Shown here piece by piece: positions 31,825-40,520 of a DNA stretch of 64,000 nt (position 1 is its first letter; each line of letters begins with the position of its first letter). Origin of the DNA: Bacillota bacterium (GTDB taxonomy: Bacteria; Bacillota; Clostridia; Oscillospirales; Oscillospiraceae). The translations under genes and the position numbers were made by a program. The stretch is from contig JAETOJ010000010.1 of the NCBI GenBank assembly GCA_021768085.1, positions 20,513-84,512 of the forward strand, in the 5' to 3' direction. The notes under the pieces were generated by a model. The model saw only the letters and a program-made list of their open reading frames with translations. It had not been told where the DNA came from and ran no database searches.

Positions 31825-33039
31825 ATGGCTGACTGTGGGTTCCAGCCGCTTCTGTTCGGCGGTGATATCAATGTATACAGCGTGGCCCGGGCCTTCCATG
31901 AGGCCTATGGGGTCAAGAGCATCGCCTTCGGCAAGTTTATCTCCTTTCCCTGCGCTTATAGCTCCATCATTGACTACCGGCCCTGTTTGGAGAATGAGGA
32001 CGAGGCTGTGTTCCTGCAAAACGTGAAAAACGTGGCGGCGGAGTGTCCGGACAAGACGGTGCTGGTGATCGGCTGCGGGGACAGCTATGTGAAGCTGGCC
32101 GCCCATTTGAAGGGGCAGTTCCCTCCCAATGTGAAGTGCAATTATATCAGTGGGGAGATGCTGGACAAGCTCACCGATAAGGAGCAGTTCTACGCCCTGT
32201 GCGACAAGTACGGCATCGACCACCCCGCCACTTTCGTGTACGATGGCTCCATGGGCCACGACTTCACCCTGCCCTGGGGGGCGCCCTATGTGGCCAAGCC
32301 CGCCGACGGGGTGGCCTACTGGGCTACTGGGCACAACGAGCTGAAAAAGGTTTACATCTGCCAGAGCCGGGACGAGCTGCTCTCGGCGCTGGACGAGGTG
32401 TACGCCGCGGGCTATCCGGGCAAGATGATTTTGCAGGAGTTCATCCCCGGGGACGACACCTATATGCGGGTGCTCACCAACTACTCGGACACCCACGGGA
32501 AGGTGAAGCTGATGTGCCTGGGTCATGTGCTGCTGGAGGAGCACTCCCCCCACGGCATCGGCAACCACGCCGTCATCATCACCGAGCACGACCAGGGGCT
32601 GTGCGACCGGATCCGGGGGATGCTGGAGGATATCGGCTATGTGGGCTTCTCCAACTTTGACATCAAGTACGACAGCCGGGACGGGAAGTACAAGGCCTTC
32701 GAGATCAACACGCGGCAGGGCCGCAGCAATTATTACGTCACTGGTTCAGGCCATAACATCGCCACATATCTGGTGGGCGACCTCATCGAGGGGAAAGAAC
32801 TGCCCCTGACGGTGGTGCAGAACCGCTCCCTGTGGCGGATGCTGCCCCGGCAGCTGGCGTATAAGTTCATCCCCAAGCGATATCATCAGGAGATGCGGAC
32901 CCTGATCCGGGCGGGGGCTGACCGCCACTCCATGGAGTACCGGCCCGACTACACTGCCAAACGGATCTGGCGGATCTGGAAAAACCATATCGGCTGCTAT
33001 GTGCGCTTCAACAAATACTGTAAGAGGCCGGAAGGGTAG
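31825..33039 (+). CDS. ATP-grasp ligase, D-aspartate ligase (Asl)-like
   Basis: A 404-residue ATP-grasp enzyme. The start FGGDINVYSVARAFHEAYG closely recalls the D-aspartate ligase Asl of Enterococcus faecium, which adds D-Asp to the stem-peptide lysine. YVAKPADGV is the ATP-binding region, ILQEFIPGDD follows, and FEINTRQGRSN carries the metal-binding Glu and Asn. The next gene encodes an Asp/Glu racemase and the third a MurE-like ligase, which supports a role in the peptidoglycan precursor. AGGAG at 31809 fits ATG 31825; a GTG at 31804 lies too close. A different amino acid substrate remains possible. Confidence 0.8.
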   Translation: MADCGFQPLLFGGDINVYSVARAFHEAYGVKSIAFGKFISFPCAYSSIIDYRPCLENEDEAVFLQNVKNVAAECPDKTVLVIGCGDSYVKLAAHLKGQFPPNVKCNYISGEMLDKLTDKEQFYALCDKYGIDHPATFVYDGSMGHDFTLPWGAPYVAKPADGVAYWATGHNELKKVYICQSRDELLSALDEVYAAGYPGKMILQEFIPGDDTYMRVLTNYSDTHGKVKLMCLGHVLLEEHSPHGIGNHAVIITEHDQGLCDRIRGMLEDIGYVGFSNFDIKYDSRDGKYKAFEINTRQGRSNYYVTGSGHNIATYLVGDLIEGKELPLTVVQNRSLWRMLPRQLAYKFIPKRYHQEMRTLIRAGADRHSMEYRPDYTAKRIWRIWKNHIGCYVRFNKYCKRPEG

Positions 33040-33060
33040 GGTGTAGGGGAGGATATACGC

Positions 33061-33768
33061 ATGAAACAAGAAGCGAAATTAGGGGTGCTGGGCGGCATGG
33101 GCCCCCAGGCCACCCAGGTATTTTACCAGTTTGTGCTGGATCGCACCGACGCCATCCGGGATCAGGATCACCTGCCTGCGGTGATCCTGTCCGACACCGG
33201 CATCCCCGACCGCACCACCGCCATCCTCTCCGGGGACACCGAGGGGCTGTACCGGCGGCTGCTGAAGGACGCCAGGCTGCTGGAGGGCTGCGGCTGCACA
33301 GCGCTGGCCATTCCCTGCAACACCTCCCACTACTTTGCCGACCGGCTCCAGGGAGAGATCGGCGTGCCTATCATCCATATGCTGCGGGAGACGGCCAAGC
33401 TGCTGGCCGCCCAGGGGAAAAAGCGCCCCGGTATTTTGGGTACCGACGGCACCATCCAGACAGGGTTGTACCAGAGGGAGTGCGCCGGTGTGGGCATGGA
33501 GGCGGTGGCCCCGGATCGGGAGATCCAGACGCTGGTGATGTCCATCATCTACGACGAGATCAAGCAGGGGGAGAAAGGCAGCCGGGATAAGTTCGCCCAC
33601 ATCGACCGGGCTATCCGGGGGATGGGGTGCGACTGTGCTATCCTGGCCTGTACCGAGCTGTCCGTGTTCTCCACCTACCATCCCCTGCCCCCCTTCTACG
33701 TGGACGCCATGATGGTGATGGCGGAGCGGGCGGTAGAGCGGTGCGGCTATCCCCTGCGGACAATATAG
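33061..33768 (+). CDS. Aspartate/glutamate racemase family protein
   Basis: A 235-residue cofactor-independent amino acid racemase. The two catalytic cysteines are in AIPCNTSHYF (about residue 82) and LACTELSVF (about 195), and the start KLGVLGGMGPQAT is the family signature for aspartate racemases. It probably makes D-Asp for the ligase gene just upstream, as racD does in Enterococcus. AGGGGAGG precedes the ATG. Glutamate racemization is an alternative that sequence cannot exclude. Confidence 0.88.
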   Translation: MKQEAKLGVLGGMGPQATQVFYQFVLDRTDAIRDQDHLPAVILSDTGIPDRTTAILSGDTEGLYRRLLKDARLLEGCGCTALAIPCNTSHYFADRLQGEIGVPIIHMLRETAKLLAAQGKKRPGILGTDGTIQTGLYQRECAGVGMEAVAPDREIQTLVMSIIYDEIKQGEKGSRDKFAHIDRAIRGMGCDCAILACTELSVFSTYHPLPPFYVDAMMVMAERAVERCGYPLRTI

Positions 33769-33781
33769 GAGGCGGTGGCTG

Positions 33782-35293
33782 ATGGAATTGACTCTGTATC
33801 CCCTGGGGGAATACTGCGAGCTGCTGGACAAGCTGGGGCTGCTGGCTATCCCCTTGCCGGAGGGGGGGGATCTGGGGCGGACGGTGGAGCTGGTGTCCTG
33901 CAACTCCAAGGAGGTTGTCCCCGGTACTCTGTTCGTGTGCAAGGGGGCCCACTTCAAACCGGATTTTCTGGCGGAGGCCGCCAGCCGGGGGGCCTTTGCC
34001 TATGTCAGCGAGACACCCTATCCCCAGGTGGGGCTGCCCTGCCTGTGCACCTCCGATCTGCGGCGGGCCATGGCCCATCTGGCGGTGAAGTACTACAACG
34101 ACCCCTCCCGGCAGCTAAAGGTCATCGGCATCACCGGCACCAAGGGCAAGTCCACCACCGCCTACTACCTGAAGGACATCCTGGACGGCTATCTGGCCCC
34201 CGGGCGGTGCGGGGTGATCTCGTCCATTGGCACCTATGACGGAGTGGAGGAGTTCGAGTCCCACCTCACCACCCCGGAGCCGCTGGAGATGCAAAAGCAT
34301 TTTGCCAACGCCCTGTCCGCCGGACTGGAGTACGTGGTGATGGAGGTGTCCAGCCAGGCGCTGAAGTATCACCGCACCCTGGGGACCAGGTTTGCCGCCG
34401 CCGCCTTTTTGAACATCGGCAGCGACCACATCTCTCCCATCGAGCACCCGGACTTTGAGGACTACTTCCACTCCAAGCTGAAGCTGTTCACCCAGGCGGA
34501 TCAGTGCTGCGTAAACCTGGACTGTGATCACGCCGGGGAGATCTTGGAGGCGGCCCGGGCGGCCTGCCCCACGGTGTTCACCTTCTCCCGCCGGGATCCC
34601 GCCGCGTCGGTGTACGCCCACGACGTGGGCAGGACGGGGGACGACCTCCTGTTCCAGGTGGAGGCGGCCCGGCTGGGTGGGAGCTACCGGCTGACCATGC
34701 CGGGGCTGTTCAACGTGGACAACGCCCTGGCGGCCATTACCCTGTGCCAGGGGCTGGGCCTGCCGCCGGAGCCGGTGCGGGAGGGGCTGGCCAGGGCCAG
34801 GGCCCCCGGCCGCATGGAGGTCTACTCCAGCGAAAACGGGGAGGTTGTGGCCATTGTGGACTACGCCCACAACCGCATGAGCTTTGAGGCCCTGTTCCGC
34901 TCCGCTGCCCAGGAGTACCCGGGGCGGCGGATTGTGGCGGTGTTCGGCTGCCCGGGGAAGAAGGCCTTCGACCGCCGCCGGGATCTGGGCGAGGTGGCGG
35001 GGGAGCACTCCGATCTGGTGGTGCTCACCGAGGAGGACTCCGGGGAGGAGGACACCCTGTCCATCTGCAAGGAGATCGCGGAGCACGTGGCCTGCCAATG
35101 CCGGGTGGAGATCAACCGGGGGGAGGCCATCCGGCAGGCGGTGCTGTCCTGTGACAAGCCGTCCGTGCTGCTCATCACCGGCAAGGGGGCGGAGACTCGG
35201 CAGAAGCGGGGGCTGGAGTATGTGGACACCCCCTCGGACGTGGACTACGTCCGGGCCTTTCTTCAGGAATACGACGCGCGGCGAGGGCGCTGA
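33782..35293 (+). CDS. MurE-like UDP-MurNAc-peptide ligase
   Basis: A 503-residue Mur ligase. ITGTKGKSTTAYYL is the ATP-binding loop, STAP is replaced by LTTPEPLEMQ, and MEVSSQALKYHR and DYAHNRMSFEALF are MurE hallmarks. The DNPR motif of the meso-diaminopimelate type is missing; the equivalent region reads LTEEDSGEED, so the amino acid added is probably not DAP. Together with the D-Asp ligase and racemase it may build a lysine- or ornithine-containing precursor. It could also be a second MurE paralogue with a non-peptidoglycan role. TAGGAGG precedes the ATG. Confidence 0.85.
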   Translation: MELTLYPLGEYCELLDKLGLLAIPLPEGGDLGRTVELVSCNSKEVVPGTLFVCKGAHFKPDFLAEAASRGAFAYVSETPYPQVGLPCLCTSDLRRAMAHLAVKYYNDPSRQLKVIGITGTKGKSTTAYYLKDILDGYLAPGRCGVISSIGTYDGVEEFESHLTTPEPLEMQKHFANALSAGLEYVVMEVSSQALKYHRTLGTRFAAAAFLNIGSDHISPIEHPDFEDYFHSKLKLFTQADQCCVNLDCDHAGEILEAARAACPTVFTFSRRDPAASVYAHDVGRTGDDLLFQVEAARLGGSYRLTMPGLFNVDNALAAITLCQGLGLPPEPVREGLARARAPGRMEVYSSENGEVVAIVDYAHNRMSFEALFRSAAQEYPGRRIVAVFGCPGKKAFDRRRDLGEVAGEHSDLVVLTEEDSGEEDTLSICKEIAEHVACQCRVEINRGEAIRQAVLSCDKPSVLLITGKGAETRQKRGLEYVDTPSDVDYVRAFLQEYDARRGR

Positions 35294-35302
35294 GAAAACG
35301 CG

Positions 35303-35331
35303 AAAGGAGCGCCGCGGATGCGGCGCTCCTT
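35303..35331 (+). terminator. Terminator between the MurE-like gene and pulA (bidirectional)
   Basis: AAAGGAGCGCCGC pairs with GCGGCGCTCCTTT around GGAT. Its A and T flanks serve both converging genes. Confidence 0.9.
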
Positions 35332-35334
35332 TGC

Positions 35335-37518
35335 TTACTGCTGTGTTTCCGAAGGTTCCATGGGCAGCATAGCCGACTCCTCCGGCGGGGCGGGAGCCGG
35401 GGCCTCCTGTGCCTCCGCCTCCGGCAGGGTATTCTCCGGTGGGGCTTCCTCCGGTGGGGGGACCTCCGGCTGTGCGCCCTCCGGGGCGGAGGGCTCGGGG
35501 GCGGGAACCTCCGCCGGCGTGTCCCCCGGCCTGGGAGCCTCCTGCTCCTCCGGCTCCTGGTTGTCCAGCTCCGGCGGCTCGTCCCGGCGGCGCAGCAGCA
35601 GCATCCCGCTGCACTTGGGGACGGTGATCCAGCTTCCCTCCGTGCCGGCGGGGCGGTGCTGATCTGCCCACTGGCCGTCTGCCCGGACGATCCATCGGCC
35701 CGCGGGCAGCTCCAGGCGGAACTCCTCCCAGCAGGCGTTGTAGACGATGAGCAGGCGCTCCCCCTCCGGCCCGCCCCGATCCAGCTGGAAGGACACGGTG
35801 CCCGGGCGGTGGACAGTCTGGTTGGTCACTCGGGCGGAGGCCTCGGCCGACTTGTCCAGCAGCCCCGGCAGAGCCCGGCGCAGCCGGATCAGTCCCCGGT
35901 AGTAGTCGGTCAGCGCCCCGAACCGCCACGCCCGATCCCAGTCCAGCCGGTTCACCTCGGGAGGAGATTTGTAACTGTTGCCGTCCCCCAGCTTGGTACG
36001 GGCGAACTCCTCCCCCGCCTGGAGGAAGGGGATACCCAGGCTGGTGAAGCAGATGAAGGCCGCCAGCCGGTTCCGAGCCAGCAGCTCCTCCCGGGGATGA
36101 AGGTAGCCCTCCGGCCATACCTCCCCCGGCGTGATGGTCAGGGCCAGCTTATCCCACAGGGTATAGTTGTCATGACAGGACACGTAGTTGATGAGCTGGG
36201 AGGGATCCCGGGGGTTGAACTCCCAGGCCCCCTCCGGCCAGCCGGCGGCGGAGCTGAGAATGGCGTTTTCCTGTCCCGACGCACCGGTGACAAAGCCGGG
36301 GCTGCGGGCGTCGAAGCAGCTGCCCTTGATGGCGTCCCGGATCTTGTCACAGAACACGGCGATGCCGGGATTGAGCAGGGGCAGGTTGGCCATCAGGGCG
36401 GGATGGGTGTCCGGCTCCATGGGGGAGTCCCCTGCCCGCCAGGGCTCGCCGTACAGCAGCTTTTCTCCAGGGCCGAACACCAGATCCAGCTCCCGGCGGA
36501 TGCGGTTCATCAGCTCCACCGTCATCAGGCCCATCAAGTCGAAGCGGAAGCCGTCGATGTGGTACTCCTTGGCCCAATACAGGACGGAGTTGGCGATATA
36601 GTTGTCCACCATGGTCCGGCCCGCCGCAATGTCGTTACCACAGCCCGAGCCGTTGGACAGCGCCCCGTTGGAGCGCCGCCGGTAGTAGCAGCCCGGGGCG
36701 CTGCGCTCCAGCCAGGAGTCGGAGAAATAGGTGTGGTTATACACCACATCCATTACCACCCGCAGGCCATTTTGGTGAAGGGCCTGGATCATCTCCTTGC
36801 ACTCCCGGATCCGGGCGGCGCCATCAGAGGGATTGAGGGTGTAGCTCCCTTCGGGGACGTTGTAGTTCAGTGGGTCATAGCCCCAGTTGAACTGGCTGTC
36901 GTCCCCGTCCTCGTCCACGGTGGCGAAGTCAAAGATGGGCAGAAGCTGGACGTGGGTGACCCCCAGATCTTTCAGATGGGCCATGCACAGGGGAAGCCGA
37001 CCCTCCCGATCCCGCCAGGAGAAGGCCTTGAACTTGCCCCGGTACTCCGGCGGCACGCCGCTGTCCGGGTGGTGGGAGAAGTCCTTCACGTGGAGCTCGT
37101 AGAGGACGGGTTCCGGGGGAAGGGGGGGCGGCGCGTCCTGAGCCCAGCCCGCCGGGTTGGTGCGGGTCAGCTCCACCGCCATGCTCCGCGTACCGTTGCA
37201 GCCGCAGGCCAGGGCGTAGGGGTCGGCGGTGCGGACGGCCTGACCCGCCGTCTCCACCTCGTAATCGTAGTAGACGCCGTGGAGGTCGCCCTCCACCGCT
37301 ACCCACCACACGCCCCGATCCCCCCGCTTCAGGGGAAGAATACGGAAGGCGGGGGAGGTATCGTCCCGGTAGAGGGACAGCTCCACCCGTTCCGCGTCTG
37401 GGCTCCACAGGCGAAATACGGTGCGGGCCCGGGAGCACACCGCGCCCAGGTCGTTGCCGTTGTAGCAGAATTTGCCGTCAAACCGTTTGCCGTAGCGTAT
37501 TCTTGTGGTTGTATCCAA
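35335..37518 (-). CDS. pulA: Type I pullulanase (GH13)
   Basis: A 727-residue cytoplasmic debranching enzyme that cuts alpha-1,6 bonds in pullulan and glycogen. A CBM48-like N-domain (1-110) is followed by the GH13 barrel: FNWGYDPLNYNVPEGSY is the type I signature, DVVYNHT region I, GFRFDLMGL holds the nucleophile Asp, YGEPW the acid Glu, and SCHDN region IV. No signal peptide is present. A tail of about 83 residues (from about 645), rich in Pro, Glu and Ala, follows the C-terminal beta domain and is unusual. The start is TTG, with AAGGGTGA 8 bp upstream. Confidence 0.93.
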   Translation of the reverse strand: MDTTTRIRYGKRFDGKFCYNGNDLGAVCSRARTVFRLWSPDAERVELSLYRDDTSPAFRILPLKRGDRGVWWVAVEGDLHGVYYDYEVETAGQAVRTADPYALACGCNGTRSMAVELTRTNPAGWAQDAPPPLPPEPVLYELHVKDFSHHPDSGVPPEYRGKFKAFSWRDREGRLPLCMAHLKDLGVTHVQLLPIFDFATVDEDGDDSQFNWGYDPLNYNVPEGSYTLNPSDGAARIRECKEMIQALHQNGLRVVMDVVYNHTYFSDSWLERSAPGCYYRRRSNGALSNGSGCGNDIAAGRTMVDNYIANSVLYWAKEYHIDGFRFDLMGLMTVELMNRIRRELDLVFGPGEKLLYGEPWRAGDSPMEPDTHPALMANLPLLNPGIAVFCDKIRDAIKGSCFDARSPGFVTGASGQENAILSSAAGWPEGAWEFNPRDPSQLINYVSCHDNYTLWDKLALTITPGEVWPEGYLHPREELLARNRLAAFICFTSLGIPFLQAGEEFARTKLGDGNSYKSPPEVNRLDWDRAWRFGALTDYYRGLIRLRRALPGLLDKSAEASARVTNQTVHRPGTVSFQLDRGGPEGERLLIVYNACWEEFRLELPAGRWIVRADGQWADQHRPAGTEGSWITVPKCSGMLLLRRRDEPPELDNQEPEEQEAPRPGDTPAEVPAPEPSAPEGAQPEVPPPEEAPPENTLPEAEAQEAPAPAPPEESAMLPMEPSETQQ

Positions 37519-37591
37519 AAGGCGTCACCCTTGTTTTGAGGATCTGGAAGCGGGGAAAGGGAGGAACCCTGCACGATTCCAGTGGGACTAC

Positions 37592-37620
37592 ATATTACCA
37601 CAAAAGTGGCGTCAACGCAA
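37592..37620 (-). promoter_or_regulatory. Promoter of pulA
   Basis: TTGCGT (37615-37620) and TAATAT (37592-37597), 17 bp apart on the minus strand. Confidence 0.6.
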
Positions 37621-37742
37621 ACAGTTTTGCTGAAAAGGCCCAAAAGAGCCGTGAAAGGTCTGTGCACAGGACGATTCAGGAAGAAAAAGAAATAATTGGA
37701 AAAACTGGTCGAAGAAAAAATTGAAAATATTGGAAATCTTTC

Positions 37743-37771
37743 TTGCCATATGGAGGAAACTGTGGTATTTT
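37743..37771 (+). promoter_or_regulatory. Candidate promoter of spo0A
   Basis: TTGCCA (37743-37748), 17 bp, TATTTT (37766-37771). The region (37620-37831) is AT-rich and also contains TGGTCGAA near 37702, one base from a 0A box, so autoregulation is possible. Confidence 0.45.
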
Positions 37772-37831
37772 AGTGACAAGGGAAAAATTGGAAACTAATC
37801 CCAAGGTCGATGACCGGAAAGGAACAATGAC

Positions 37832-38593
37832 ATGAGTGAGATGAAACGAATTGTATTGGCGGACGCCTCCGAGGAATTCCGCCGGATGCTGGCGGAACTG
37901 ATGGAGGCGGAGCCGGATCTGACCGTTGTGGGGGAGACGGGCAGCGGCGAGGAGCTGCTGGAGCTGATCTCCGCCCAGCGGCCAGACGTGGTGGTGATGG
38001 ATCTGCTGCTGACGGAGCTGGACGGGATGGAGGTGCTGGAGAAGCTGGGGCCCAACCGCCCGCGGATGCTGGTGCTGTCCGCGTTCAGCGGCTCCAACCT
38101 GGCGGAGCAGATCGTCCAGAGCGGCGGGGACTACTGCATCCTCAAGCCCTGCCGGGCCCAGACGGTGATCGAGCATACCCGGCGGCTCACCTCCGCCCCC
38201 AGCCTGGAGGACGTGCGGGAGGAGGCCAAGGCCCGGGATCTGGAGCGGCAGGTCACCTCCATCATCCATGAGATCGGCGTGCCCGCCCACATCAAGGGCT
38301 ACCAGTACCTCCGGGAGGCCATCATCCTGGCGGTGGGGGACATGGAGGTGATCAACGCGGTGACAAAGGTGCTCTATCCCGCGGTGGCCAAGAAGTTCGG
38401 CACCACCGCCAGCCGGGTGGAGCGGGCCATCCGCCACGCCATCGAGGTGGCCTGGGATCGGGGCGATCTGGAGACGCTGCAAAAGTACTTCGGCTACACC
38501 GTGTCCAACGCCAAGGGCAAGCCCACCAACAGCGAGTTCATCGCCATGATCGCCGACCGGATCTCCCTGGACGACGACCGGCGTATTAGTTAA
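37832..38593 (+). CDS. spo0A: Stage 0 sporulation response regulator Spo0A
   Basis: The master regulator of sporulation entry, 253 residues. The receiver domain (1-120) has the phosphorylation Asp in [13 protein letters not shown] (about residue 53) and the conserved Lys in CILKPCR. The DNA-binding domain carries the near-invariant Spo0A signatures: [36 protein letters not shown] and [25 protein letters not shown] precedes the ATG. Unlike the common order, spoIVB is not upstream; pulA is. Its presence indicates an endospore-former. Confidence 0.98.
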   Translation: MSEMKRIVLADASEEFRRMLAELMEAEPDLTVVGETGSGEELLELISAQRPDVVVMDLLLTELDGMEVLEKLGPNRPRMLVLSAFSGSNLAEQIVQSGGDYCILKPCRAQTVIEHTRRLTSAPSLEDVREEAKARDLERQVTSIIHEIGVPAHIKGYQYLREAIILAVGDMEVINAVTKVLYPAVAKKFGTTASRVERAIRHAIEVAWDRGDLETLQKYFGYTVSNAKGKPTNSEFIAMIADRISLDDDRRIS

Positions 38594-38603
38594 ACACGGA
38601 CAT

Positions 38604-38643
38604 AAAAAGCGGGCGTTGTGCCATACACAGCGCCCGCTTTTTC
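38604..38643 (+). terminator. Terminator between spo0A and ahcY (bidirectional)
   Basis: AAAAAGCGGGCG pairs with CGCCCGCTTTTT, with an inner TGTG/CACA helix. It serves the converging genes. Confidence 0.92.
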
Positions 38644-38651
38644 GTGTGTTG

Positions 38652-39896
38652 TTATGCGTTGGAGCTGTTGATGTACGCCTCCTGCTCCGGGGTGAGCTTG
38701 TCGATGGTCAGGCCCAGGGCGGCCAGCTTGGCCCAGGCGATCTGGTCGTCGATCTCGGCGGGGATGTCGTAGAGCTTCTTTTCCAGCTCGTCCTTGTGCT
38801 TGGCCACCCACTCGGCGGCCAGGGCCTGGACGGAGAAGGACATATCCATGATCTCGGCGGGGTGGCCGTTGCCGCCGGCCAGGTTTACCAGCCGGCCCTC
38901 CGCCAGCACGTTGAGCACCTTGCCGTCGGCCAGCTTATAGCCGGTGATGCCCTCACGCTGCTCCCACTTGTCCACGGCGTGCTCATTGAGCCACTTCACG
39001 TCCACCTCGCAGTCGAAGTGGCCCGCGTTGGACAGCAGCGCGCCCTCCTTCATCACGGCGTAGTGGGCGGAGGTGATCACGTCCTTGCAGCCGGTGACGC
39101 TGACGAACACGTCGCCCAGGGGGGCGGCGTCCGCCATGGTCATCACCCGGAAGCCGTTCATGGTGGCATCCAGCGCCTTGAAGGGGTCGATCTCGGTGAC
39201 GATGACGTTAGCCCCCATGCCCGCGGCCCGCAGGGCCACGCCGGAGCCGCACCAGCCGTAGCCGGCGACAACTACGGTCTTGCCCGCCACCACCAGGTTG
39301 GTCATGTGCATGATGGCGTCCCACACGGACTGGCCGGTGCCGTACTTGTTGTCGTAGTAGTGCTTGGCCTTGGCGTCGTTCACCGCCATCATGGGGCAGG
39401 GCAGGGTGCCCTCCCGCTCCCGGGCCCGCAGGCGCAGGATGCCGGTGGTGGTCTCCTCACAGCCGCCCAGCAGGCAGTCGGCGTACTCGCTGCACTTGCC
39501 CGCCAGCAGGTTCACCAGGTCGCCGCCGTCGTCGATGACGATGTGGGGGTGGCACTTCAGGGTTTCCACCAGGTGAGCCTCGTATTCCTCTGGGGTGGAG
39601 CCATGCCAGGCGTACACGTTGACGCCCCGGTCGGCCACGCCGGCGGCCACGTCGTCCTGGGTGGACAGGGGGTTGGAGCCGGTGAGGTAGACGTCGGCGC
39701 CGCCCGCCTTCATCACCAGGGCCAGGTTGGCGGTCTTGGCCTCCAGGTGGACGGAGACGGCCACCCGCAGGCCGGCGAAGGGCTGCTCCTTCACGAAGCG
39801 GGCCTCGATCTGGGACAGGGCGGGCATATGGCTGCGCACCCAGTCGATTTTCCGGTGGCCGGAGGGGGCCAGGGCGGGGTCGCGGATGATGCTCAT
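38652..39896 (-). CDS. ahcY: Adenosylhomocysteinase
   Basis: A 414-residue NAD-dependent enzyme that splits S-adenosylhomocysteine into adenosine and homocysteine. KTANLALVMKAGG, GGDLVNLL, TTTGILRLRA, the NAD-binding VAGYGWCGSGVALRAAGMGA and the C-terminal NLAGGNGHPAEIMDMSF are all family marks. The length is at the short end for bacteria. ATG 39896 has AAGGGAG 8 bp upstream. Its presence, instead of a Pfs/LuxS route, defines how this organism recycles the methyl cycle; no luxS is seen here. Confidence 0.97.
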   Translation of the reverse strand: MSIIRDPALAPSGHRKIDWVRSHMPALSQIEARFVKEQPFAGLRVAVSVHLEAKTANLALVMKAGGADVYLTGSNPLSTQDDVAAGVADRGVNVYAWHGSTPEEYEAHLVETLKCHPHIVIDDGGDLVNLLAGKCSEYADCLLGGCEETTTGILRLRAREREGTLPCPMMAVNDAKAKHYYDNKYGTGQSVWDAIMHMTNLVVAGKTVVVAGYGWCGSGVALRAAGMGANVIVTEIDPFKALDATMNGFRVMTMADAAPLGDVFVSVTGCKDVITSAHYAVMKEGALLSNAGHFDCEVDVKWLNEHAVDKWEQREGITGYKLADGKVLNVLAEGRLVNLAGGNGHPAEIMDMSFSVQALAAEWVAKHKDELEKKLYDIPAEIDDQIAWAKLAALGLTIDKLTPEQEAYINSSNA

Positions 39897-39933
39897 AAGT
39901 AATACTCCCTTTCGGCGTAATTTTGATGAGTTC

Positions 39934-39962
39934 AGTATAGCACAGGGCGGGGGCGTTTTCAA
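39934..39962 (-). promoter_or_regulatory. Promoter of ahcY
   Basis: TTGAAA (39957-39962) and TATACT (39934-39939), 17 bp apart on the minus strand. Confidence 0.75.
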
Positions 39963-40006
39963 GCGGGCGGCTACTCATACTGGATAACGGCTCCAGATGC
40001 TGAAAT

Positions 40007-40444
40007 TTACCTACTTGACAACAGTTTATCTATTGCATCTTGTACGACTTTCACACGATCTTTTCTTAAGTTATCATTACTTTCATTTTGTGAAAGGGGC
40101 TTCACCGCTTTTATTGCAGATGTTTCTTTTTGACGAAGCTTAATATCTCGCTCACTATTAGAAATATCCTTTTCTAACGGGATGCTTTCATAAATTTCTA
40201 CAATCAGCTGTAATCTATCATCCTCTAAATTTTTTTCTGTCAATCCGAAATAAGAAGGGTCTGTGTGAAAAACTTCATATAAATGATTACTACACCTTGA
40301 TAACATAGAATAAGACTCACCTATATATAATGGCAAATACTTTTCCTCATCGTCATCCAAAACTCCAACTTTGAACTGATAAACACCTGCATATACTGCA
40401 TTCAAATTTAATAGGCCATTTCTCTCGAAAAATTTAACTTTCAT
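40007..40444 (-). CDS. Stand-alone GIY-YIG-like domain protein in an AT-rich islet
   Basis: A 145-residue protein. Gly20-Val21-Tyr22 and Tyr40-Ile41-Gly42 fit the two halves of a GIY-YIG motif, followed by Arg50 and a His in RCSNHLYEVF, as in the nuclease core. The C-terminal half is charged and helical (RQKETSAIKAV). The GC content is about a third, against about 65% in the neighbours, and codon use is AT-biased, so it was acquired recently. There is no strong ribosome site at the ATG. It may be a small homing-like or defence nuclease; the catalytic Glu near the end is not obvious. Confidence 0.65.
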   Translation of the reverse strand: MKVKFFERNGLLNLNAVYAGVYQFKVGVLDDDEEKYLPLYIGESYSMLSRCSNHLYEVFHTDPSYFGLTEKNLEDDRLQLIVEIYESIPLEKDISNSERDIKLRQKETSAIKAVKPLSQNESNDNLRKDRVKVVQDAIDKLLSSR

Positions 40445-40520
40445 GTATTGGACCGTTCTTTCACAAGTTTTATTCTAATCGCGACTACAACTAAAGAGGG
40501 GGCTAAAACTTCATCATTTC

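Noticed and set aside
37702..37709. A true 0A box before spo0A
   Set aside because: TGGTCGAA differs by one base from the core and was not placed relative to a certain promoter.
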